Of a stretch of DNA of 35,020 nucleotides, positions 8,399-15,367 are shown piece by piece (positions within the stretch are counted from its first letter, which is position 1; each line of letters opens with the position of its first letter). The DNA comes from Gammaproteobacteria bacterium (GTDB lineage Bacteria; Pseudomonadota; Gammaproteobacteria; GCA-001735895). The stretch is from assembly GCA_020354435.1 (NCBI GenBank), contig CP070646.1, positions 1,329,554-1,364,573 of the forward strand, read 5' to 3'. The notes beneath the pieces were generated by a model that was given only the letters and a program-made list of their open reading frames with translations, was not told the origin of the DNA and searched no databases. Both the position numbers and the translations under genes were made by a program.

Positions 8399-9148
8399 CT
8401 ATGGCTGCAGCCTGTATCGATAGAGTTTTTCGTAATAGGGCCGTGCCTGCTCCGCGATTGTCTGATCTGTAGCGCCGAGCCGGTATTCTTTTTCCTGCCA
8501 GGGTGCAAAGCCGGTGGATTTCCAGACCGAGTCGTACCAGTGCTTACCCCAGACGCCATCGCTGTCGCGGCGTCCGGCCGGCCAGCTCAGCATTTGGCTT
8601 ACGAACTCGATCCCGAGTCGCGCGCAAATCGCCCGCAGCATGGTTTCGGGATCGAGCAAGAACTCCCGGCTGTCGATGACCAACGGGATTTCGCCGCTCA
8701 TGTGGCGAACCTGGTCGAACAGATTCGCCTGCTGTACGAAGCCGATATCGTCCAGCGTCAGGTCGCTGCGTACCGCGCCGTAAGAGGCGATCACGGCCTC
8801 GGGTTCACGGATCAGAAAACAGTTGCTGAGCGATTCGAGCCAATCGCGCTCGAGTTCGGGTAGCAGGTGCAGGGTCATGTGTTTCTGGTAGAAAATCGAC
8901 TTGCCATCGGGGATCTCACCGATACAGCGGGCGATGATCGCCTGCGCGTCGGTGCCCTGGGCATCGATGACCTCGCTCGCACCCGGATGAGGTATGCCGG
9001 TTTTGTCGAGATAATAGCCATACAGCGGCTCGTCCCAGACCACGCAGTCGGCGCGGTTTTCCCAGGCGCGCATCAGCGCGGTCGAGATATTGCGCGGTCC
9101 CGACCACATGGCGATGCGAAGCGGTTGGGCCGGCACGTTTAACTGCAT
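8399..9148 (-). CDS. Sulfotransferase-like P-loop protein
   Basis: A 249-residue protein starting MQLNVPAQPLRIAMWSGPRN. SGPRNISTALMRAW (about 16-29) resembles the 5'-phosphosulfate-binding loop of sulfotransferases, and CFLIREPEAVIASYG resembles the 3'-phosphate-binding segment, so PAPS-dependent sulfation is plausible but unproven. The true start is the ATG at 9148, overlapping the aminotransferase-like gene's end by ten bases; a longer reading frame exists upstream but is arginine-rich shadow sequence. The overlap indicates translational coupling. From memory, plant proteins named branched-chain-aminotransferase-like join a domain of this kind to a class IV aminotransferase domain, supporting a shared pathway. 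The substrate is unknown. Confidence 0.75.
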   Translation of the reverse strand: MQLNVPAQPLRIAMWSGPRNISTALMRAWENRADCVVWDEPLYGYYLDKTGIPHPGASEVIDAQGTDAQAIIARCIGEIPDGKSIFYQKHMTLHLLPELERDWLESLSNCFLIREPEAVIASYGAVRSDLTLDDIGFVQQANLFDQVRHMSGEIPLVIDSREFLLDPETMLRAICARLGIEFVSQMLSWPAGRRDSDGVWGKHWYDSVWKSTGFAPWQEKEYRLGATDQTIAEQARPYYEKLYRYRLQP

Positions 9149-10050
9149 TCCTGTTCGAGCATTTCGAGGTAAAGCTGTTGCAGCTTTTCCACCATCGGTC
9201 CGCGGGCGCCGTCGCCGATGATACGGCCGTCGATTTCGCCTACCGGCGCGAGCCCGGCGAAGGTGCCGGTGACGAAGGCTTCGTCGGCGCCGTAGACATC
9301 GGTCAGGCTGAAGTTTTTCTGCTTTATCGGAATGTTGTTGTGCTCGCACAGGGTGATGACGTTACCGCGGGTGATGCCGCCAAGGCAGTAATCCCCGCTC
9401 GAGGTCCACACCTCGCCCTTGCGCACGATGAAAAAATGGGTCGAGTTGCAGGTGGCGACGAAACCGTGCGGATCCAGCATCAGTGCTTCGTCGGCGCCGG
9501 CCTTGGCCGCCTGGATGCAGGCGCTGATGCAGTTCAGCTTGGAATGACTGTTGAGCTTCGGATCCTGCACATCCGGGTAGCCGCGGCGCACGTGCACGGT
9601 AAACAGCCGAATACCGCGCTCGGCGGTCTCCGGCAGCGCCTGTTTGTACTCGGCAATGATGACGATGGTCGGCGGCGTAATCGTGATGCGCGGATCCTGG
9701 TAGGGTGTCGCCTTGACCCCGCGCGAGACCATCAGGCGTATGTGTACGCCGTCGCGCATGCCGTTTTTTTCGAGCAGGCGATAAATGCGCTCGCCCAGTT
9801 CGGGCGCGGATATCTCCATTTCCATGTCGAGCGCCCTGGCGCCCTCGTAGAGACGGTCGAGGTGCTGCGCCAGAAAGGCTACCTTGCCCCGATGCACGCG
9901 CAGGCCCTCCCAGACGCCATCGCCGAGCACGAAGCCGCTGTCGAACACCGAAACTTTCGCCTCGTCGCGGGCGTAATATTCGCCATTAATATCGATTATG
10001 ATGTCCGCGTTGCGTGGATCATCCTGGTATTCATGTGTGCCCTTACTCAT
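9139..10050 (-). CDS. Class IV aminotransferase-fold protein lacking the usual PLP lysine
   Basis: A 303-residue protein of the branched-chain/D-amino-acid aminotransferase fold. Family features present are FDSGFVLGDGVWEGLR (37-51, with the phosphate-binding arginine R51) and CLGGITRGNVI (222-232). Two catalytic positions differ. An ungapped comparison of 163-185 with the usual D-P-R-I-K-S-L-N pattern puts N167 where the Schiff-base lysine belongs, although K165 and K171 are nearby. In the G-x-V-A-E-G motif the pyridine-nitrogen-binding glutamate is T200. Start: ATG at 10050 with GGGAAG upstream, overlapping the DUF1285 stop by eight bases; a TTG 18 bases upstream is less likely. It is coupled to the sulfotransferase-like gene downstream. 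Automatic pipelines would call it IlvE; I doubt ordinary transamination. Confidence 0.85.
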   Translation of the reverse strand: MSKGTHEYQDDPRNADIIIDINGEYYARDEAKVSVFDSGFVLGDGVWEGLRVHRGKVAFLAQHLDRLYEGARALDMEMEISAPELGERIYRLLEKNGMRDGVHIRLMVSRGVKATPYQDPRITITPPTIVIIAEYKQALPETAERGIRLFTVHVRRGYPDVQDPKLNSHSKLNCISACIQAAKAGADEALMLDPHGFVATCNSTHFFIVRKGEVWTSSGDYCLGGITRGNVITLCEHNNIPIKQKNFSLTDVYGADEAFVTGTFAGLAPVGEIDGRIIGDGARGPMVEKLQQLYLEMLEQECS

Positions 10051-10600
10051 CGCTGCTTCCCAGTTCAAATTCTTCGCCCATGCTGGTTACGACCAGGTAA
10101 TCCCTGCCATCGCGCTGCCGTTCCTCGGCCATGTTGGCGAGATCGAAAAATGCGCGACGGCTGATCAATGCTTCCAGACCATTGCGCAACATAATATAGG
10201 GTCTCGGTTCGCCGCTGTCGGCATCGATTTCGACCCGGATCGGGTGCTCGCGGTCGAGCACGATGCGTTCACCGATATTGGTGGTGAACACGATTGCCCG
10301 TCGGTCGCCATCGTCGAGCTGCTCCACCAGGGTGGCGACAAACGGCGCATCCTCTACCTCGATGCGCAGTTTTTCCACCGGCGTAATCAGAAAATATTCG
10401 TCGTTTTCCCGACGCAGCACGCCGGCAAACAATTTTGTCAGCGATTCGCGCTGAAATTTACGCCCCTCATGGTACCAGTTGCCGTCGGCGGCAATACGAA
10501 TATCGATTTCACCCTGTTGCCTCGGTTTCCATTCCAGCCTTGCCGAGTGCTCGATTTCGCTGGCTTCTATGCTTGCAATCAGCTGCTCTATTCCGGACAT
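10043..10600 (-). CDS. DUF1285 family protein
   Basis: A 185-residue soluble protein I assign to DUF1285 from its overall pattern: an N-terminal W-x-P segment (EWKPRQQGEIDIRI), then GNWYHEGRKFQRESLTKLFAGVLRR (key text WYHEG and LTKLF) and EYFLITPVEKLRIEVEDAPF, and later EPRPYIMLRNGLEALISR. The family consists of small proteins of unknown biochemical role, widespread in proteobacteria. No signal peptide, membrane segment or catalytic motif is evident. It begins at the ATG at 10600, divergent from the cupin gene with about 130 bases between them, and overlaps the aminotransferase-like gene by eight bases, so it is probably the first gene of a three-gene unit. Its link to that pair may be only positional. 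Confidence 0.85.
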   Translation of the reverse strand: MSGIEQLIASIEASEIEHSARLEWKPRQQGEIDIRIAADGNWYHEGRKFQRESLTKLFAGVLRRENDEYFLITPVEKLRIEVEDAPFVATLVEQLDDGDRRAIVFTTNIGERIVLDREHPIRVEIDADSGEPRPYIMLRNGLEALISRRAFFDLANMAEERQRDGRDYLVVTSMGEEFELGSSDE

Positions 10601-10731
10601 GCCTGAATTCTGGGGACAGGCAATTTAATTGGCAAGCGCTTTGCGGTATTGCATGCGAGATTTGAAGTTGCTTTCGCATGATGATGCGGCCAAGATTCGC
10701 CCGTGCGACCTTGGCCGTGGATTCAGGGGCA

Positions 10732-11340
10732 ATGACGGAACTAATTCGGGATTTGATCGATACGTCGTGGCAGGCGGTGGAGCAGCGATGTGAAATTATT
10801 GGCGGTCGCCGGGTGACCCGGCCTGGCTTCGAGGCACTCACGCAGTCGCGGCACGAGTCACGCTTTGCCGATGATCTTGCCGTGCTTGCGCATCTCGATG
10901 CCGCGCTCGATCTGGCACGGGATTACGAACTTGGGCATCTGGCCGCGGGATTGAGCGGGGTGCGCGATCGTATTCGCTGGTCGCAGAATCCGCGTTACGA
11001 CGAAACCACCGTCAGCCGGGAATTGCTCGACGGTTACGCCTATGCCGGCCTGTCGGGACCGGACAGTCCGATACGCTGCGATGTGCCGCTGTGCGGGTAC
11101 TTGATCATGGGGCCTGGAATCACCTATCCGGATCACAGACATGCACCGCCGGAAATTTATCTGGTAATGACGCCGGGTAGCCAGTGGTGCCTCGACAGCG
11201 GCGAGTGGTTCGATGTGGCGCCGGGCGACCTGATATTTCACGATTCCTGGCAAAAGCATGCGACCCGCACATCGCATCAGCCGTTGCTGGCTTTTGTCGC
11301 CTGGCTCGAGCGCGGGGACCGTACCCGCATCGATATTTGA
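10732..11340 (+). CDS. DMSP-lyase-like cupin
   Basis: A 202-residue protein with a helical N-terminal half and a C-terminal cupin barrel. The metal-site residues fit the DddL/DddQ/DddW group: PDHRHAPPEIYLVM gives H135, H137, E141 and Y143, and PGDLIFHDSWQKHATRT gives H176. Such cupins cleave dimethylsulfoniopropionate to dimethyl sulfide and acrylate, but the superfamily also holds relatives without that activity. The second motif has D171 where DddQ has proline, so function is uncertain. The ATG at 10732 is preferred because AGGGG lies five bases upstream; an upstream in-frame ATG cluster at 10678 lacks this. It is nine bases before a dimethylglycine-dehydrogenase-like gene, suggesting a two-gene operon for a methylated onium compound or betaine. 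Confidence 0.75.
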   Translation: MTELIRDLIDTSWQAVEQRCEIIGGRRVTRPGFEALTQSRHESRFADDLAVLAHLDAALDLARDYELGHLAAGLSGVRDRIRWSQNPRYDETTVSRELLDGYAYAGLSGPDSPIRCDVPLCGYLIMGPGITYPDHRHAPPEIYLVMTPGSQWCLDSGEWFDVAPGDLIFHDSWQKHATRTSHQPLLAFVAWLERGDRTRIDI

Positions 11341-11349
11341 GATTGCTCG

Positions 11350-13755
11350 ATGGGTGCCGAATCGATCCTGCCATCGCATGCCCCGGTCGTCGTCATCGGT
11401 GGTGGCGTCATGGGCTGTTCGACGCTTTATCACCTCGCCAAATTTGGTGTTACCGATGCAATCCTGCTGGAGCGCAACCAGCTGACTTCGGGCACGACCT
11501 GGCATTCGGCGGCACAGGTACGCGCACTGCGCTCGACGCAAAACCTGACCGATTTGATTCGCTACTCGATTTCGCTGTATTCCGATCTCGAGCAGGAAAC
11601 CGGTCAGGCCACCGGCTGGATCAATAAGGGCTCATTGTCGATCGCGTGCAATCCGGAGCGCCTGGTGCACGTCAAACGCCAGCAATCGCTGGCCAACCTG
11701 TTCGGCGTCAGCGCCTCTTCGATCTCTACCAGCGAGGCACTCGAGCGCTGGCCGCTGATGAATGGCGACGACGTGCTCGGTGCGGTCTGGTCGCCCGACG
11801 ACGGCCGCGTCAGCCCGTCGGACCTGTGCGCGGCGCTGGTCAGGGGTGCAAAGTCTCGCGGCGCCAGAATTTTCGAGGATATCGCTGTAACCGGCATCGT
11901 TACCGAGTCGGGTAAGATTCGCGCGGTCGAAACCCCGCGCGGCACGATTCGGTGCGACGCGATCGCTCTGTGTACCGGTCTGTGGAGCCGCAAGGCCGCT
12001 GCGATGGCCGGCGTCGACGTGCCGGTGTGGCCGTGCGAGCATTTTTACCTGCTGACCAAGCCGGTCGACGGCATCCGCGGTAACCTGCCGACCCTGTCCG
12101 ATCACGATTCGCAGCTGTATATTCGCGACGATTCGGGTGGACTGCTGGTCGGCTGTTTCGAGCCCATGGGCAAGCCGATCGATCCCGATGTGCTGGGCGA
12201 GGATTTCGCCTTCGGTCTGCTCGACGAAGACTGGGAACATTTCGAGCCGATGCTCGAAAATGCGCTGCATCGATTGCCAGTGCTCGAAAGCGCGGAAATC
12301 AGGATGTTGCTGAATGGTCCCGAGAGTTTCACCCCGGACGGCTCCTTCCTGCTTGGCGAGAGCGCCGAAACCCGGGGCCTGTTTCTCGGCTGCGGCATGA
12401 ACTCGGTCGGCGTCGCAACCGGCGGTGGCGCCGGTATGGCACTGGCGCGAAATATAGTAGACGGACATTTACCCTTCGACATGTTCGAGGCCGATCCGAA
12501 ACGCTACCCGGGCTGCTGGAACAATATACGACACTTGAGCGCGCGCGTGCCGGAAGTGCTCGGCAAACATTACGAAATCACTTTTCCAGGACGTCAGATG
12601 ACAACCGCGCGCGATCTGGTGAAACTGCCGCTGCACGATCAATGGCTCGAGCAGCGTGCCCACTTTGGCCAGTTTTACGGTTACGAACGACCGCTTTATT
12701 TCGACAAAACTCGTGAGCCGGTGCTGACCTTCGACAAGCCCGACTGGTTCGAGCAGGTCGGGGAGGAAGTCAGGCGCCCGCACGAGGCGGCCGCGCTATT
12801 CGATCAGTCCAGCTTCGGCAAAATCCGGGTTAGCGGTAGCGATGCCGAAACATATCTCGATCGTATCTGTGCCAATAACATGGCACGACCGGCCGGTTGC
12901 GCGATTTACACATCGATGCTGAACCAAAGAGGCGGCATCGAGAGCGATTTGACCGCGTTGCGATTGAGCGAAGACAGTTACCGCCTCTACGTGGGTACGT
13001 CGGCAATCAAGCGCGACCTGGCCTGGCTCGAATGCCATCTGCTACCGCATGAAAGGGTCAGATTCGAAAACGAATCCGAAGATTATGCCGTGATCGGTTT
13101 GATGGGTCCGCAGGCGTCGGCGATCGTCGAGCGCGTCGGTGCGAGCGAACTGAATGAGCTTTCCTATTTTCGACACGGCGAGACGGAAATTGCCGGTTTG
13201 CCGGTACGCGCCGTACGCCTGTCCTACGTTGGCGAAGCGGGCTGGGAAATCACCTGCCGCGCGGCTGACGCGGTGGCGGTTTATCGCGCCCTGGCACAAC
13301 AGGGTGCGAGACCGGCCGGGCTGTTGGCGCAAACCTCGATGCGAATCGAAAAGCGTTTCCTGGCCTATGGCCACGAGCTCGATACGGATATCAATCCACT
13401 ACAGGTCGGTCTTGGCTTTGCCGTTGCCTGGGAAAGCGATTTCATCGGCAGGGATGCGCTGCTCGCGTTCAAGGAAAAAAAATCGACGAAACAGGTTGTA
13501 ACAATTCTGTTCCGCAAGGATTCGGCCGTGCCGCTGGGTAATGAGCCGGTTCTGATCGATGATCGGATCGTTGGCAAAACCACCTCCGCCGCATTCGGTT
13601 ATCGTGTGGGTAAGCCGGTCGCGCTTGCCTTCGTCGATAACGCTGTCGCGATCAAGGGTGCGGACGTATCGATTGATATCGCGGGTCGGCAATGGCGCGG
13701 CAGCATTTCCACACGCGCCGCATTCGATCCGGACGCTAAATTGATGCGACCCTAG
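11350..13755 (+). CDS. FAD-dependent dehydrogenase with C-terminal GcvT domain (dimethylglycine/sarcosine dehydrogenase family)
   Basis: An 801-residue two-domain enzyme. Residues 13-22 (VVVIGGGVMG) form the FAD-binding Rossmann motif, and TSGTTWHSAA at 47-55 contains H52, the position of covalent FAD attachment in dimethylglycine and sarcosine dehydrogenases. A DAO-type domain continues to about 370. From about 420 onward is a GcvT/aminomethyltransferase-like domain with FDQSSFGKIRVSG, an LTALRL strand and YVGEAGWEI, which in relatives passes the released one-carbon unit to tetrahydrofolate. The expected reaction is oxidative N-demethylation of a small methylated amine, producing methylene-THF. 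Length matches the family (about 800-860). It follows the cupin gene by nine bases. Substrate assignment is inference: dimethylglycine and sarcosine are defaults, and a product of the cupin step is possible. Confidence 0.88.
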   Translation: MGAESILPSHAPVVVIGGGVMGCSTLYHLAKFGVTDAILLERNQLTSGTTWHSAAQVRALRSTQNLTDLIRYSISLYSDLEQETGQATGWINKGSLSIACNPERLVHVKRQQSLANLFGVSASSISTSEALERWPLMNGDDVLGAVWSPDDGRVSPSDLCAALVRGAKSRGARIFEDIAVTGIVTESGKIRAVETPRGTIRCDAIALCTGLWSRKAAAMAGVDVPVWPCEHFYLLTKPVDGIRGNLPTLSDHDSQLYIRDDSGGLLVGCFEPMGKPIDPDVLGEDFAFGLLDEDWEHFEPMLENALHRLPVLESAEIRMLLNGPESFTPDGSFLLGESAETRGLFLGCGMNSVGVATGGGAGMALARNIVDGHLPFDMFEADPKRYPGCWNNIRHLSARVPEVLGKHYEITFPGRQMTTARDLVKLPLHDQWLEQRAHFGQFYGYERPLYFDKTREPVLTFDKPDWFEQVGEEVRRPHEAAALFDQSSFGKIRVSGSDAETYLDRICANNMARPAGCAIYTSMLNQRGGIESDLTALRLSEDSYRLYVGTSAIKRDLAWLECHLLPHERVRFENESEDYAVIGLMGPQASAIVERVGASELNELSYFRHGETEIAGLPVRAVRLSYVGEAGWEITCRAADAVAVYRALAQQGARPAGLLAQTSMRIEKRFLAYGHELDTDINPLQVGLGFAVAWESDFIGRDALLAFKEKKSTKQVVTILFRKDSAVPLGNEPVLIDDRIVGKTTSAAFGYRVGKPVALAFVDNAVAIKGADVSIDIAGRQWRGSISTRAAFDPDAKLMRP

Positions 13756-14015
13756 CCCGGGGTTTCGCTTCGAGCCGGATGTGTCAGAACTGCTAACGGT
13801 TTCAGGTAAAACCGCAAGCCTCGCAAGGTCAGTGCCTTTCGACGCTGGCAAAGCAGGTTGCGTTGACGACCCCCGCTCATTGCTCGACGCGAGCAAGAGC
13901 GGTAAAGCGAGGAAAGGCGGCCGCTTCCGCCCCCACCCATGATCAAACTACCTTAAAATCGGTCTATCACGTATACTCGTCGCGCCTGCGTCAGCCACAC
14001 CGGAGACTGTCCTGC

Positions 14016-14753
14016 ATGAAAAGAAGAGGATTCGTCAAGCTCTGTGCGACCGCGGTCGCCAGTGTCACCGCAAGTCCCGAGCTGCTGGCCCGGGAAAACC
14101 AGCAGTATCGGCGTTACGGCCGGGTTGCGCTGGTCGATTCATACTCGAAAGAACCGGTCCGCGCCGTCACGCTGGAGGTTGGCGAAACCTACCTGTTTCA
14201 CTATCCGTTTGTATCCACCCCCTGTTTTCTGATCGATCTCGGCAAGACGGTCGATTCCCGCAGCCATCTGCAAACGCGTGACGGCAAACCCTATCGCTGG
14301 CAGGGTGGCGCCGGGCCGAAAAACTCGGTGGTTGCGTTTTCGGCCATCTGCGCGCACAAGATGACGCATCCGGCGCCCTCGGTCAGTTTTATCAACTACC
14401 GCCACGGCGAAACCCAATTTCGCAACAACAGGGATGAAATCGAAGAGCGTAGCGGGGTGATCTTCTGTTGCTCGGAAAAAAGCGTTTACGATCCGGCCCA
14501 TGGCGGCCGTGTACTGGGTGGCCCGGCGCCGCAGCCGCTGGCGGCGATCGAGCTCGAGTACGATGACAGTGCTGATGTTTTCTATGCTACCGCCACGATC
14601 GGTGGGGAAATGTTCGACCGCTACTTCAGCGAGTTCCACGATCGCCTCGTGCTACAGCACAGGCGCACCGATATCGACGCGACGATGGACGGCAGCTCCG
14701 AACTGATGCGGCTGAGCGACTACACGCAGCACACGGTTAGCTGCCAGGCCTGA
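14016..14753 (+). CDS. Rieske-like iron-sulfur protein with atypical second motif
   Basis: A 245-residue protein starting MKRRGFVKLCATAVASVTAS, which resembles a twin-arginine or Sec leader with only two adjacent arginines. The C-terminal domain resembles Rieske proteins: ICAHKMTHP supplies C112 and H114, the first ligand pair. The second motif reads FCCSEKSVYDPAHGG. Aligned by S-x-Y-D with the usual C-P-C-H-G-S, C151 is the ligand cysteine, but the histidine position is E154. LGGPAPQPL (168-176) is the conserved Pro-loop. It would be an exported or membrane-anchored electron carrier. ATG 14016 is preceded by GGAGA; the upstream frame extension is unlikely. A TATACT -10-like hexamer lies at 13972-13977. 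No partner cytochrome or oxidase gene is adjacent. Confidence 0.7.
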   Translation: MKRRGFVKLCATAVASVTASPELLARENQQYRRYGRVALVDSYSKEPVRAVTLEVGETYLFHYPFVSTPCFLIDLGKTVDSRSHLQTRDGKPYRWQGGAGPKNSVVAFSAICAHKMTHPAPSVSFINYRHGETQFRNNRDEIEERSGVIFCCSEKSVYDPAHGGRVLGGPAPQPLAAIELEYDDSADVFYATATIGGEMFDRYFSEFHDRLVLQHRRTDIDATMDGSSELMRLSDYTQHTVSCQA

Positions 14754-14836
14754 GGTCCGTGATTCGCAGTGATGCGGTTCGTTCTGGCAAAGAGGCACCC
14801 TCGCGCCGGCAAAACATCCGGCACGAGGACAATAAC

Positions 14837-15184
14837 ATGAAGATTCACCGCGGATTTTCCAGGGCCGACGCCGGATTTTATACCCCGTCCCTGGCGACCG
14901 CTTTCCTGGTCATCATCTTTGTCGCGATTTTGTTCGCAACGCGTATGCTGAATAGTCCGCAGCGGCATTCGGAACCCGCCGAGGTTCGCTATTCCGATCG
15001 GTATTTCGAGCTGCTGAACCGCGCATCCCTGAACGATGCGGAACGGGCCGAACTCGAGTTGGAAATCTGTCGCTTCGAGCGTGAAACGCTCAGGTTTCTA
15101 AAAACCAAGCCTCTCGCAAGTTACGATGCCGAATTGTCGATATACAAGCGTGACTGTGGAAAAATCCTGCCACTAGAAGAGTAG
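14837..15184 (+). CDS. Small single-pass membrane protein of unknown function
   Basis: A 115-residue protein not recognised from any family. One hydrophobic segment, LATAFLVIIFVAILFATRML (about 20-39), follows a short basic N-terminus, so it is probably anchored in the inner membrane with the rest in the periplasm. The C-terminal part is charged and helical with repeated Glu/Arg (NDAERAELELEICRFERETL), including two cysteines. The ATG at 14837 has GAGG eight bases upstream; the frame is open further upstream but without a better signal. It lies between the Rieske-like gene (about 80 bases) and the cyclase-like gene (about 180 bases), same strand. Coding potential is supported by the open frame and ribosome-binding site only. 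Confidence 0.6.
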   Translation: MKIHRGFSRADAGFYTPSLATAFLVIIFVAILFATRMLNSPQRHSEPAEVRYSDRYFELLNRASLNDAERAELELEICRFERETLRFLKTKPLASYDAELSIYKRDCGKILPLEE

Positions 15185-15367
15185 ATGCTGAGTCTTGATT
15201 CGGAGCGGCACTGGTGTCGTCGGCGCGGGCTGAACGGTGCTGAATCGATATGATTCGTCGTACCTGAAAAACATGCGGTCGCTAGCGTATTCGAATGATT
15301 GCAGCGACTTGTATACTCCGAGCTTTTACGAATTAGGTATACTGCGCGGGGGAGTTGGGAGTTACCT

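Noticed and set aside
13863..14015. N-terminal extension of the Rieske-like protein from an upstream ATG
   Set aside because: The added 51 residues are basic shadow-like text; the ATG at 14016 has a ribosome-binding site and a leader-like start.
15312..15343. Two TATACT hexamers before the cyclase-like gene as promoter -10 elements
   Set aside because: Neither has a convincing -35 at the proper distance, so no promoter was called.
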